From assembly GCA_032719365.1 (NCBI GenBank), contig CM064876.1:58399864-58463863 (forward strand): a stretch of DNA of 64,000 nucleotides. Direction: 5' to 3'. Source of the stretch: Prinsepia uniflora (Eukaryota > Streptophyta > Magnoliopsida > Rosales > Rosaceae). The position numbers were made by a program, and so were the translations under genes. The notes under the pieces were generated by a model. That model saw only the letters and a program-made list of their open reading frames with translations, was not told the origin of the DNA and did no database searches. Shown in pieces: positions 12,064 to 24,864 of the stretch; the stretch's first letter is position 1; the number at the start of each line of letters is the position of its first letter.

Positions 12064-12482
12064 CCTTCAAGATGCCCTTCCAACCTCATGAGGACCCCAC
12101 CACTTCCTTAGCTTCAAGACTTGTAGTCTCGCTATGGTATTTTGCTCGTAACAACCTAGTCAGAAGGGAGAAGGGCTGATCCAATAACCTCTACCCTATT
12201 TTGGCAAGCATGGCTAAGTTGAAGACCCTAATGTCTTAGAAGCCCAATCCTCTAGCATCTTTTGAAACCATGAGTCTCTCCCAAACAGCCCAATGCATAC
12301 CACGCTATAGTTATTGCTTACCCCAGCAATAACGGGCCAATATCCGCTCAATATCCTTGCAAATCCCCACCGGAAATTGGAAGCATGACATAGCATAATT
12401 AGGAAGAGTCAAAGCAATGGACTTAACAAGAACCTCCTTTCCAGCCTTGGAAAGAAACTATTCGGATCAACCTTTTCAAAAC
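12064..12482 (-). pseudogene. LINE reverse transcriptase C-terminal (thumb) fragment, degenerate
   Basis: On the - strand this reads FLSKAGKEVLVKSIALTLPN, then YAMSCFQFPVGICKDIERIL, then EAKEVVGSS and GWKGILKG. This is the usual segment just before the block seen at 8337-8993. Frame breaks and a stop are present. It joins that block once the solo LTR 8996-12058 and one CAACC are removed. The fragment stops at the Copia LTR edge at 12483. Confidence 0.8.
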
Positions 12483-12658
12483 TGTTGTAAATATATTTAT
12501 GTATGTGGCTATTTATGTAATATTGTGAAGGATAGTTTATTCAGATGTAACGAGGGTAGATATGTAATTTGTGCTTTGTACTTAACCCTAACCCTACTTC
12601 TATATAAGTGGGTTTAACTGAATGAAATTGTAGATACGTTTTGATCGTGTTCACAACA
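12483..12658 (+). repeat. Copia left LTR
   Basis: 176 bp, starting TGTTGT and ending ACAACA (6-bp inverted ends). It contains TATATAAG near 12600. It differs from the right LTR at about six positions by eye. The bases following it, TGTTATCAGCACGA, are the candidate primer-binding region. Confidence 0.85.
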
Positions 12659-12729
12659 TGTTATCAGCACGATGCCTCTGACTACTGTTTGCGGTATCTT
12701 TTCTTCCTCCAACCCACACACACACATAG

Positions 12730-12809
12730 TTGATCTTCCATGTCGATTATGTATCTTTAGCAACCATAATTGATCTTCCATGTCGATTATGTATCTTTAG
12801 TAACCATAA
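12730..12809 (+). repeat. 40-bp tandem duplication near the Copia 5' end
   Basis: Two near-identical 40-bp units start with TTGATCTTCCATGTCGATT at 12730 and 12770, and a partial third begins at 12810. It is a local duplication in the Copia leader. Confidence 0.75.
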
Positions 12810-13245
12810 TTCATCCTCCATGGCGAGAGTATGGCATCATGATCCATGGTCCATATTTATCCTTTCCGAGATCTCGTCCGAGACCATCCAAGATCGCCCA
12901 AAACATCAAACGCTAATTATTATGGGTTTGAAGGATGAAGAAGAGTCAGGCGGTGGGGTGAGAAACGTGATACGATGAGCCCCAGAAAAATCATGCTGCT
13001 GATTTGGGAGGCTATGCGACGGATGGTTGCAGAAAATTCATGCTGCTGATTTGGGTGATGGCTTGTTGTCGATGAAGCATCTGCTCCACCTCCGAAATGA
13101 TATGTCGCATGGCGATATAGAGCTGGATATTTAATCGATGTAGTCCTTGAGCCAACTTGACCTCCTTGAGCTACCTCGCTAATGACCAAAAAAATTTCAT
13201 CTTTGTGCACATTGCTCAACCAAACCTCAGAGGACTTACCATCGA

Positions 13246-13686
13246 CTACGCACTCAAACGAGCCAAAGGAATATGATCGGAGATTACATGATTAGATGCT
13301 TGTACCAATTTGAGGGAAAAATTTCTGTTGTTTGTCGCTGCAGTGTCGACATTGGAGACGAGTATCATGACTTCAACATCAAAAGTGAAGATCGGAGCAC
13401 TACAGAGTGAGAACTTCTCTTGGAGATTGAAGCCATTTGTCAATGAAATGGCATGGAATATGTGGTAGCAGAAAGGAAGGATGTGTAGCTCATCATCTAG
13501 TTTGAACTTCAACAAGCAGATGGCGCAATCGAAAGGGATGGTTGTGGAGAAGCGGCGGTTGCTGGAGGAATATCTGAACCAGAGGGTGCAAGTGAGATCA
13601 GAACTTCTGGATTGACTCGTCCAATCGATATGTGATGAGACTCGATGGCTAAAGATGAAGATGAAATGGCAAGGCGGCGGATGCAT
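13246..13686 (-). pseudogene. ATL-like RING-H2 ubiquitin-ligase fragment, broken, inside Copia
   Basis: The - strand ORF reads PFDCAICLLKFKLDDELHIL, then PFCYHIFHA and later LCSAPIF. This is the start of an ATL-type RING-H2 domain, preceded by WFRYSSSN as in ATL proteins. Key ligands are gone: the Cys after the FHA motif is replaced (FHAIS), and the final CPLC pair is reduced to one Cys (LCSAP). It cannot fold as a normal RING-H2. Sequence on its 3' side (about 12920-13219 on the - strand) may be the degraded tail of the same gene. It lies antisense to Copia, between the left LTR and pol. It may be a captured host fragment or a separate insertion. Confidence 0.6.
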
Positions 13687-13789
13687 CAGTAGTTGAGGAG
13701 GCGAAGTATAGGGTAGATTGAAATTGACCCTCCAAAATCCCTGATTTTGGTCCAGAAAGTTTCTCCATCACAAAGATAAGTTCATCTAT

Positions 13790-14480
13790 CTTCTAAATTC
13801 ATTATAAGATGCTATGATGTGATAATATGATGATAATGATATATGATATACATATGAGATATACATGTTGCATATGACACTATATGATAATTATGTTTAT
13901 GATATGATATGTGACATATATATTATAATGATATCGTATATAATGAATTCATGATATTATGACATGGGATGATGTTACTACCATGATATGACATGAAAAT
14001 GATGATGGAATTATGATGAGAATATACACGCTATATGATATAATTTATGATGATATTGATGATGATCTTGGTGAACCATAATGATGCATAATATAGTATG
14101 GCCCTATGATATATGATATACATGATTAATATATGTTGTCAGGATGCATACTGATAATTTATGTCGATATTGATGATGACCATGGTGAACCATAATGATG
14201 CATGATAATTATGTTAGTATTATGATAATATATATAATAGTATGATGATCTGAATATGATGATGTTATGATGGATGATATATAATATGATGTATCATATA
14301 TGATGAACATTGCATGAGGTATTTGATATAGGCTGAAGCATGAATTCATACCCATATAATCAGGGGGCTAGTATGATGGTGTCAATAATATAATATGATG
14401 AATATCATATATGATGCATATATGATATAAATGATGTATCATGCCATGATGATGAGTATATGAATTAATGTAGGATGAAG
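13790..14480. repeat. ATGATAT-rich low-complexity tract
   Basis: About 700 bp made largely of shuffled TGATATGAT/ATGATG words with no clean period and no ORF. It looks like a decayed simple-sequence expansion within the Copia. Confidence 0.6.
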
Positions 14481-15659
14481 ATGATTCATGATCATAAGCA
14501 CGAAGTGCACCATGTTGCTAACCAGCATCAAAGAATATGAATGGGCCCGCAGAAAAAAAAATGAAAAACTGAATAAAGGCCCAGAAGGTCACAGCCCATA
14601 GCCCAGAAGGCTAGGTGAGAAAAAGGCCCAACAGGCCGAGAAAAAAAAGGGGCCAGGCCCAGAGGGCCCATAATTTCGCAAAGGCCCATGACTTAGATTT
14701 TTCCGACCCGGTCGGCTCTAATCAAATCAGTCCAGACGCACTGAGCCGGTCCAAGCATATCGAATTGATCCGGTCGTATCGAGTTGGTCCAATCAAACCG
14801 ACTTGGTCGAGTTGAACCAAATCATCCTACTCGAACCGCTTGGAATATGGATCTTAATGCCTGAAGCATTATGTCAATTTATTTAAACTTTATGCTGAAA
14901 CATTTATTTAACGTATACAAACACATTATGCCAGAAGTATTCATTTGAACTATTATTACATGCTATTTAATTACATTATTTAATGTTTGTAAATTTTATT
15001 GTATTTATTTATTTAGCAAATGTATGTGTTTAAATGAATCCGATGTTCATCAATAAACTAGAATTTTATAAATGAACTCATACTTCATACTAATCATCGA
15101 ACCCGTAGTTTCGACAAAACTATGAAAAAAAGGACCAGCAGATCCCTTCATAAATTCACTGAACATGATAAAACAAGTATATTTTACATTTTTACTCCTA
15201 TATGTCATAATGTTTGTTAGAACCTGAAGTTCTTATTTGCTACTTATGGATGTGTTTTCTCAAAGCATTACAATGCAGTAATGTGTCCTTTATATAGACT
15301 CCAGAAGAGTGGTTTAATTGTCACGGGAACAACTTCTAACCTGAAGCAAGAAATGAATGACATATCACTCATTCTTTACAGGATATTAAATCCACGTATG
15401 TATATATTCAAAAATAATGTTGAACACATACATCTTGCAAAATTTTGCAAACGAATATAAAGACAGTTGCGAAACTCAAAAGGCAATAATAAATTCGCAT
15501 ATTGGATTAAATCAGTGATTTATGTTTTGGGGATTCGAATGTGTGGTTTTTCGCTCGAATATGATTTAATTCAATACAAGCACTTATATTTATGCATGTG
15601 ATCCATTGAATTAAATCTCTCAATATGTATATTTTGTGGGGAAGTTTATTGTCTAACTG
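14481..15659 (+). other. Copia leader/gag region, unrecognisable
   Basis: No gag domain could be recognised. 14560-14680 has repeated AGGCCCA/GGCCCAGAAGG words, followed by AT-rich sequence with repeats of TGAAGCATT/AGAAGT type. It is assigned to Copia only because recognisable Copia sequence lies on both sides. Confidence 0.4.
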
Positions 15660-18438
15660 ACAATGTTATCATACACATTATACTCCGAGGGATATGACAA
15701 AAGAACGTTGTTGAATGGTACTGACCTACCATCAATAAGACCTTTTATTCTCCAAGTTTCAGAAGAACTTTGTCGAGATTTACGGATATTCGAGCCAACA
15801 ATTATCATATTGAAACCACTAATGACAAGAAAGTGGAATACCTTTGCATAATCTCCAATTAGTATGACAAGAAGTATACACTGGAAAAATTAGCCAAAAG
15901 TTAGCTAGAAGCTAACTAGTACGAGAAATTACTCATTATATTGCATGACCTGTAGGGACACCCATGCCATGGTAATGATGCACCGTATCCTCAATATATT
16001 GTACGGGAATCCTCTTACTTGTAGACACATAAGCCAACTTTGCTCGTTAGCAAAAATCGAATATTAGACCATTATATGCAAAGATGAATCTAGGCTCCAC
16101 CATTTTCTTGTACAAAATACAAGGGGAAACGTTGTGGACTTTCCAACCACCATGCGGACCGTTCTGAAAAACTTTCATGGTTTAGGTTAAGATACCGAAA
16201 AAGTGGTCACATGCTACCCTTTTGTTCACACACATACTGCGTTTGCTAAACTCTTAGCCCAGATCATCCAATTGAGGGCCACACCACCCGGATTCTCTTA
16301 TACAGTATATAAGACTCGATAATACTGGAGAGTTTACATCGAAATCATTCGATGACTATTGCATGCCCCTTGGGATTGATGCTGAACACCCCTAATGGTC
16401 TCATAGAAACACTAATTCATCTTGGTAATGCGCACCAAGCTTCTAGTTTCTCGCGGGGGCAATGCAATTTTGCATGCAGTAATTTTGGTCTGGTTGAGGT
16501 CAACGCCATCCAACGATGTTATGCGTTACAGCTGGTGACTGGGTACGAACCAGCTGCTTCGTACTTATGCATTTATGGGTGTGCAGTTACGTGCCAATTG
16601 TGCCGCCACAACGTACACATATGGGACCTCAACAAAGGAGGGGCATACATGCCGGTTATGCATCCCTATCCATTATACGCTCTTTAGAGCCCTTGCTAGG
16701 CGATCTTATTACTGGTATATTCGCGGATAGTCACTTTGATGAGACAGTCTTCCAGTTGTTAGGGGGAGATAAAAACGTCAAATGTTCCTGAAGAACAACG
16801 TGAATTGGCGTGGAACATCCCCACTATGTCTCATCTTGATCCCCAAACCACACAAAGTAAGTTTGATGTGTGATTTACAGAGTGTAGCTAATAATACACC
16901 AAACGCTCCATCTAATCTAGCTAAAATGATAAGATCACATATACCTGCTGCAAATGTGCCTGCAAGGATAGACGTCCCAGTAGGACGCGTCGTCCCAGAC
17001 AGACGAGGTACGACTATGGCGGCTAACCATTCATATGTCCCTACCCAAAAGCGAGGTAGACTAATAGGTTCGAAGGATTCTTATCCTCAGAAAAGAATAA
17101 ATTTGGCACAATCGAATCCCTTCTAAATATCATCTGATCCATCTCATGAGATAATTCTTGATCATGGGTCTGTGATGGAGTTAGGGGACGCTCCAACGTC
17201 AGAACCCACTCTCAAGAATAAAGAGATTTTGGTAAATCATGCATGCTTATGTGAGATAGGGAATTAGAATGATATTATCATCGATGATTTATATGTATTC
17301 GCGGTAGTTACCGAAATAATAACTAGAAATGAAATCGAACCTTACTCCGTTGATGAATTAATTCCAACGTAGAAAAGACTGGCCAAATTGGAAAGAACCA
17401 ATTCAGGTCAAATTAGATTCCTTGACAAAACAGAAGGTGTTTGGACCTGTAGTTCCCACCCCTCCCCATGTTAAACCTGCAAGATTTAAATGGGTAATCA
17501 TAAGGAAGCGTAATGAGAAAGATGAAGTTGTTAGATGTACAACTCATTTAACGGCGCACAGTTTTTTCAATGCCCTGAGATTGATTACGAGGAGACGTAT
17601 TCTCTCGTAATGAACGTCATAACGTTCTTCTACCTAATCAGTTTGGTAGTTTCCAGAAAAACTGAATATGCAGCTTATAAACGTGGTTAATGCTTATCTC
17701 TATGGAGATACAAATAAAGAGATACATTTGAAAGTTACTGAAGGACTCACAATATCTGATGCAAATAGTTCCAGACCACGGAACATGCTCTCTACTCCTT
17801 TGAGGCGTCCACTTTATAGATTGAGATAATCTGAACGAATATGGTATAACCGTTTAAGTGAGTTTTTAATTAGTGTGGGATAACGAAGAATACCCATGCG
17901 TGTTTATTAAGAAAACAAGTTCCAGGTTCGCTATTGATTGGTATTCCAGAAAAAACCAATGACACTACTAAGCACCTGAAGTTGGATTTTGAAATGAAGG
18001 ATCATAGGAGAACGAAGTTTTGTCTCGATCTGAAGCTCGAGTACTGAGCATATGAGGTTTCAGTCTATTGATTAAATCACATCTAGAAGATGTTGATATT
18101 AGACCCATAAGATGTTGAAATGCTTTAATGAGGATAAAAGCAAACATTCAATCACGCCTATGATCATCCGTAGTTTAGATCCTATAAAGGATCCGTTTCG
18201 TCTGGTAGATGATAACAAAGAGATAGTGAGACCATAAATTTCATATCTAAGTGAAATAAGCGCATTATTGTACTTGATTCAAATGCATTACACCGGACAT
18301 TTCATCCACTGTGAACTTGCTAACTACATTCAGCTCTGCGCCAACAGGCTGCCACTGGAATGACATTAAAGAAATTTTTCAATACCTTAATGATATGTGA
18401 GATATGAGCTTATTCTATCCCTATGCATCGAGAAATGA
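15660..18438 (+). pseudogene. Copia pol remnant: integrase C-terminal part and reverse transcriptase
   Basis: Frame-shifted pieces on the + strand follow the Copia pol order. 16352-16791 gives LVTGYEPAASYLCIYGCAV, then VPIVPPQRTHMGPQQRRG, then FADSHFDETVF (integrase C-terminal region). 16782-17126 covers the linker with IPAANVPARIDVPVGR and KRGRLIGSKD. 17422-17610 gives VFGPVV, FKWVIIRKRNEKDEVVR (RT start). Weaker RT pieces continue to about 18430. There are many stops, so it is not functional. It is cut at 18439-18443 by the LARD insertion (ATAAA duplicated) and resumes at 27963. Confidence 0.85.
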
Positions 18439-18443
18439 ATAAA

Positions 18444-21400
18444 TGACAAGATCGCCCCAGAAAAGGGCATTATTAACCGTGTCCGGTCCTGCTCCCGTCT
18501 GGAAAGACGACTGAAATTACCAGGTTACCCTCAGTACTTGCCAGACCAGGGATAGCCACACGTACTTACTTATGCCTCCGCCTCTCGATCAGCCTCGAAC
18601 AACTCGCCACGACTTGGAGGGTCAATAAAAACCAAAAGGTGTGAGTGGACAAAAATAAATCAGTTTACAAAACAGTTACAGAAAGATGTTTTTACCCTCC
18701 ACGTAAAACCAATGCATGCATTCAAAAATCATTTCGCAATCCGTTACATTTTCAACGTAAGAAAACCGTGCATGAAAAATCAAAATCATTTTCCTTCTCT
18801 AAACCTTCGGGTCTTAGCCCGCAAACATAACACGGGACTTCATCCCAAAACCATGAATCAAAACCAAGTACTCAACATAATCCAAATCCATCAACCATAT
18901 AAACCGAGCCACTGCCCAACTCAACCGAAACATCAGAAATTAACAATAAATCACAAGTCAATCATTTTGCTGGATATCAAGTACGCCCGAGTCTTTAAAC
19001 TCAAAATCATGCGCATAATCAGGCCTTCTCGGGATTTCAACGAGTCTTTAAACTCAAAACATAATCAATAGGCCTCAGGGGTATCACAATAACCGAGTCT
19101 TTAAACTCACGAGTCTTTAAACTCAATCCGGGTCTTTAAACCCAAGTTCGGGCCCGCCCCGTCATCAATTAACCGAGTCTTTAAACTCAAAACGTGCTCC
19201 AACAATAGCACCGGGTCTTTAAACCCAAAACAGTTTTCAATCACAACAAAACTTGGGATCCATCGTGATCCAAATTCCAAATCCAATCCGAAACACATTT
19301 TTGTCATAATAGGACTCATGTCCGAATTTCCACTTTCAAATCCCCAAAATCTTACTTCACAAATCATCATGGAAAACAGGGCGTGTATAATGGTACCGAG
19401 TCACTTCAACAAACCATCATCCGTTCCCGAATTCGAATTCGCAATGATGATTCCGTAAGACCGGCATCCGGAAACATCATCCCGAACCCAAACCAAGAAT
19501 CCGTTTTCAAACTTCCGAAAACCGAAATCTCGTTCGTCAAAATTACTTTTATGCCCCGAGCATCAAGCCCGAAATCTCCTTTTTCAAAATCCGTTTTAAA
19601 TCCTTGAAAACACCTCATATTTCAAATCTCAAGGTCAAGGCATCAAAACCAATAATCAAATCACCAAAATCACGGTCAAACCACAACATACTCGAAATCT
19701 CGTAAAACGTGCAAATCCGTGAAAAACCTCGAAATTTGTGTCAACACCATAAACCATACTCACAATCGAAATCAAACATCTTAAAAACATAATACGTACA
19801 AATCACATGAAATCATTCATGAAACCATCATCAAAACATAAGGGAAACCATAGTCTCGAAATACGTACAGTTTCGTATGCATATCAAAAATACGTATAAA
19901 TACGGAAATCGAAAGTATCACAAGTCATAAGCATGATCATAGAAATCATAGAAATAGTTATGCATGCATTAAATTTTGAAAGCAACGTCCACTCACACAC
20001 CGTTCTTAAGGCTCGGTTTCGCGCAGTACGCGTTCCCGTAATTCCCTCCAATTTTCAGGTATCTCAAATCCTGTCCGAAAACATACTTTAGCGTCACTAA
20101 GGGTTTAGATAACAGCATACTAATTTCCCATAATTTTTTGAGAATTAATCGTTAATTAAAAACGTAACGTAAACCTTCGGACACTCGAAGCAGCATCAAA
20201 ACGGTGTTCGATAAATTCGAAACCAACGTTAAAATGTTCGTCACAATGCATAGGATAAAAGTCGTGTTGGACTTACCTCGAAAATCGGGCCCACGCGCCC
20301 TCACGCGCCACCGTGAGTGGCTGCGCGTGGAGGCCATGCGCCTGCTACAATGTCTGTACAGTCGCCTTCCTTACCCAATTGACTGGTAAACGAGTCTGGT
20401 TGCCTGCGACTTGACCCGGCTAGCATTCCATCAATTCGACATCATTTGGAACAATTGAACACTCCATTATCTTCGCAACCAAATGAATTAAGGATCTGTA
20501 ACATCCATTGCGGTCGTCATTACCTCAAACCATCACGACTTAATCCAAGTTCAAAAACATGTTCCTCATCTGAGTTTGTCTAATAACCAAGGGAGTCTTC
20601 AATTAGCTGATATTAAAGCTTCATAACCTTATGGTAAGGATAATTTAGGCATCAATTTCACGAAAACTAACCTCCAATTACACGAACACAATGCTCGATT
20701 TTCCGGCCACCCACGACGTCCGTTCATGGCTTCAGGAACTTCGAAGCTTGCAAATATCGATTTGGATTGACTACATAAGGTTCCAGAAGACTCATTCGAG
20801 CCTCAATTTGGCTTGGGCTCGCCTAAAATTCAAATTCGGATTTAAATTCACTCAAGAACAGGTTTCCGGTTTTTGGAACTCTCCTCTCCCAATTTCCTCC
20901 CTTTCTTTCTTCTCTCCATCTCAGAACTCAGCTCTCTCCTCCTTGATCCTTTTCCCGTTCACAATTTCACTCAATTTGGCCTTGGAAAGGCCGATCACGC
21001 CCTGCACCATGTCTCTGTTTTTCTCAGTTCAGTGGCACCAACCCAGGTTTGTCTCCCGCACTCGCCTCAACCAGTACACCCGTGCTCATTCACCTCCAAC
21101 TCTATTCTCCCACTCAAATAAATCAATTCAACACAACATGTATTCTGTTCTCCAAAATCAACACACCAACACGGCATTGTGTACGCGTGCACTGCCCAAA
21201 ACACCCAACTGCATAAACAACTCCCAGCACGCCTAGCACTAAGTCCTCTGAGTTAAACAATCTCCCCCCAATGTCACTAACCTTTTTAAAAAAACAATTC
21301 ATTAGACAGATTAAGCATTGCACTCTCTCTGTTTTTCAATTCAAAATTCACCCACTCACGGGTGTCTCACAAACAGCAGCCAAAATTACCATTTTGCCCT

Positions 21401-21865
21401 CACTAGCCAAATTACCAAAATGCCCCTCACGCCTCCAGACCCGCAACTTGGTCATTCGAACTCCGATTGACGCGTGCCGCCTGTCTACGGACTCAGGGTA
21501 TCGAGACCATCCTAACGGTCCTTGGTCCTCGGCCATCGGACCTCCCGGTCAAAAAGTCAACATTTCCCCCATTTCGTCCAATTTACGAAAATGCCCTCGG
21601 GCTTCCGAACGTCATAACTTTCACCCCGAACGTCGGAATCGAACGTGCCACCTGTCTATGAACGCGTGACGTCCCAAACAACGTCACGGTCCCCGGTCAA
21701 AGTCCATTTTACCGTCCGAATCAAAAGTTAACGTTTTACCCACGACTAGGGGCAAAACGGTCATTTTGCATCGTTCGTCCGATTTCGGCCAACTAATCAC
21801 CGATTAACCCTGCTAATCATGATTAGTTACTAATCTAATCCCGGATTCTGGGACGGGTCGTTACA
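18444..21865 (-). repeat. 3' LTR of the - strand LARD
   Basis: 3,422 bp. Keeps the 363-bp segment 20813-21175 that the partner LTR has lost. Contains the inverted pair GTGTGAGTGGAC (18639-18650) and GTCCACTCACAC (19987-19998). Confidence 0.9.
18989..19226 (-). repeat. Hairpin array in the - strand LARD 3' LTR
   Basis: Units GAGTCTTTAAACTC and GGGTCTTTAAACCC (as read on +) appear about seven times. Arms are GAGT/ACTC or GGGT/ACCC. This is the same array type as in the solo LTR at 11308-11511. Confidence 0.85.
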
Positions 21866-24864
21866 ACCTTCCCCCCTTAAAGAATTTCGTCCTCGAAATT
21901 CCAACCGATCTAATCTCAACCGTTCCTCCCTCCTTAAATTAGTTTCATTCTCGAAATTTCCAATTATCCTTATTCCACATCCACTTCGTGGAAAACATTT
22001 CGATCTCCCACCTGTGTACCCTCGTACACCAACTGAACTCATATGTACTCATACGTCCCATCACAGTCTTACGTCGGACCAACCACACTCGACCACCTCG
22101 AGTGAAATTGATCACCCGGTCTGTGTCATTAACGCTTGTCAGATTCACTATTTTAGCTGACTCCTCCAGCACTGTCGGTTCCTCTCAATCATTAATATAC
22201 CTGACGTCTTCTCCCCATGGGAGTCACCCACTCTAACTCGTCAGTCCATGCTGACGCTACCAGCCAAACTTTCACCGCTTAAGCTTTACCACCCTAGTAA
22301 AGCTCCAACTACCAACCAATCGGTGCCACTCAATGTAGCGTAAGATCAATAACACGATCTCATCTCGCAGGGCAAGCCCAATCCTGCGGTATATATCAAG
22401 CTCAAGGTCCATAACAGTCGACTCCCTCAACGAACCATGACGCTGGAAATTTCATGACGTGGTAACATCACGCAAGGCCACTAGTGGTTACACTCCCCAC
22501 CAACTCACTCATCCTGAGTATACGTATACGATCCTCTTACTCAATCAGGTGGTGAAATTGTAACACATTGAATACTAGCCCAGCAGTGATCCCACATCTC
22601 CACACTAGGGTTTCACTAGCCATTCGTGGCTAAGAGCATCTGTTCACAAAATCACTGAACCCAACAAAAGAACTCTGCCCAGTGCATAGCACTCAATGTC
22701 CAGTTCACGCTCACCACCAAATCCATTGGTGGCGGAACTAAGCCGATTACCAACACGTACAACCACACACCACTGGTACCTCCTATGTACCGATTCTAGT
22801 ACACCGTACAGGGTACGTGTGTCCATCCCCCTAACAAGTCCAATTTCAGGCTAGACAAATCGATCATTCCAACTCATCATCCATTCTGGATCCTATGGTC
22901 ACCTGACCAGTAACACAACATCAACTCCCAGACATGTCATCCAAGATGTACCAATCCAAGCACGCTCACCAAGGCGTGTATAGTCATGCCAAAAAGGGCA
23001 TCTAACCCCACTCACATCTACCGAGTCGCACCAACTCCGAACCTATTGGATACTAGCTCAACAATTACCCCGTCACATTCGATCGACTTCGAAAGGAAGC
23101 CAATCCCACCATTCACGAATCAAACCCTCGAGTCAAATATAAACATTCCAACTCGCTCGAGTACGGATTAACTTCGAAAAGAAACTCGGTCCAACTATTC
23201 CCAAATCCAAATATTTATGACAGAGCGATAGGCTCATCACCTAACCTGATCCAAACGACCACGATTCAATCCGTCACCACGTCACTCGACTGGTATCACC
23301 ACGATCCTAGATCGTCACTAGGTCCAATGTCCACAACATCACACTCTAGATCCAACTAGGATCCACACGACACTCCTCAACTATTTCCACATCCAATCAT
23401 TCGTTCAACAGTGAAAACACGTCAAAACTGCGGGTCTCCTCCAATTACCTCATATCGATCCTTGTCATTCCACCTAGGAAAAATCAAGGATGATCCAATA
23501 CGATGTCATCAACATCCGTCCTATGTGAGTGCAACCACAACTCTCTGCACCCACCATGCCAAGTAATCTAACGTCGTCTGCCAGGGCAGAGAATAAGAAG
23601 TCAACCCTAATGACTTCGGAATACCCATTACCAATGCGGAAACAAGCACTCCTCTCGTCCCACATTCATAACTCTCCTTGAAACTAAGATTCCACCCATG
23701 ATGGGAACATACACACTCCCCATGAGATGTCAAGTCCAACCACTGGACTTCCTACATCCGCAACTCACTTGGACAACCACGTGTCCGCAATCAATCCAAT
23801 ACTCAGACCTCATGTCCATTAATAACTATTTATGCACATACACCAATTCCGATTGGGAATTACTCAACTCTTGTCACCTCATCACTGTTGGGACTTATCC
23901 CAACACATCACAATCTCCGCTGGATTCCATCCAGCCCATGACTCCACCACTATTGAATCCCAAATACCAAACGTACGTTCATCATGACAGAGTCACATCC
24001 CAACTCGTGGCTCAACACAATCTCAATCACTGACACTAGCACCAGCGCTAGTACCAGCACCAACATACAAACATCCACACTAGTACACAGAGTGCAAAGT
24101 TGATAGCCCTGGATCTCCGCTCATACCGTGCGACGATCCCGCATCACTACTCGTACTCCACAACTAGGGGTACCACCATTATGATAATCCACATCAGGAT
24201 AAATGAACGTTCCCTGAACTCCCTCTGATCCTCAACTACTACCACTACACCAAGTAGCCCTGATAATCAGTTATCTCTACAAGACTACCGTCACACAAAA
24301 CCAAGCCATAACTTCCTAACTCCTCAATACCTGCCCATATTTCGGTCCTTGGCATCCTAAGTGCCAAACGTTCCTCACTCAGCCTTTCTGGCTCCTTTCG
24401 AGCCTTGATAGCTTACCATGACTTATCTCACGTTTCTAACCCAAAATCCTGACTCATCGTGAGTCCCACATCCACATCTCAACTCCTCCTGAGTCCAATC
24501 TCATACCAAACCAATCATGTCATTACTGACATACCCTGTCCCCGAGCAATTTCCAATGCTCAACCACCTTCTATATGACCAATATGGCCTAAGAGATAGT
24601 ACCAATTGCCCAATTATGCGGCCTTCCAGCCACCGGTCTCGTTCGTCCCTACGACCCACCCAATTCTATGTCTAACAAATCGCAGTTCACAGTGTACACT
24701 ACCCGACATCTGATCCTCAAACTAGGGTCAATCTCACCCGAGATCTAACACGAGGTCCCAAACACCCTCGTCTACTCGTCTCACTACCAGGTCGGGCACG
24801 AGGCTTACGCTTTGGAGGCATGATGTGGCAACAGAATCAGCAACTTAGTGCTCTGATACTAAAT
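21866..24864 (-). other. Internal region of the - strand LARD, non-coding
   Basis: 2,999 bp without a long ORF in any frame. It is collinear with the internal region of the + strand LARD. For example, the segment with the word GGTATTCCGAAGTCATT and CTGCCCTGGCAGAC at about 33052-33100 has its reverse complement at about 23580-23632. The end next to the 3' LTR has the Gypsy-like FRGR-type word (GAATTTCGAGGACGAAATT on the - strand) and a purine tract. Confidence 0.85.
24717..24821 (-). pseudogene. Gag-like start codon and 34-codon vestige in the LARD
   Basis: About 45 nt downstream of the 5' LTR on the - strand, an ATG opens MPPKRKPRARPGSETSRRG and continues to a stop after 34 codons. A basic, proline-rich MPP start at this position is typical of Gypsy (Tekay/Del-like) gag. 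It suggests descent from a coding Gypsy. It is too short to act as Gag. Confidence 0.5.

Noticed and set aside
12580..12596. CCCTAACCCTA as a telomeric repeat
   Set aside because: Only two units, and part of the Copia LTR (repeated at 41500). It does not indicate a chromosome end.
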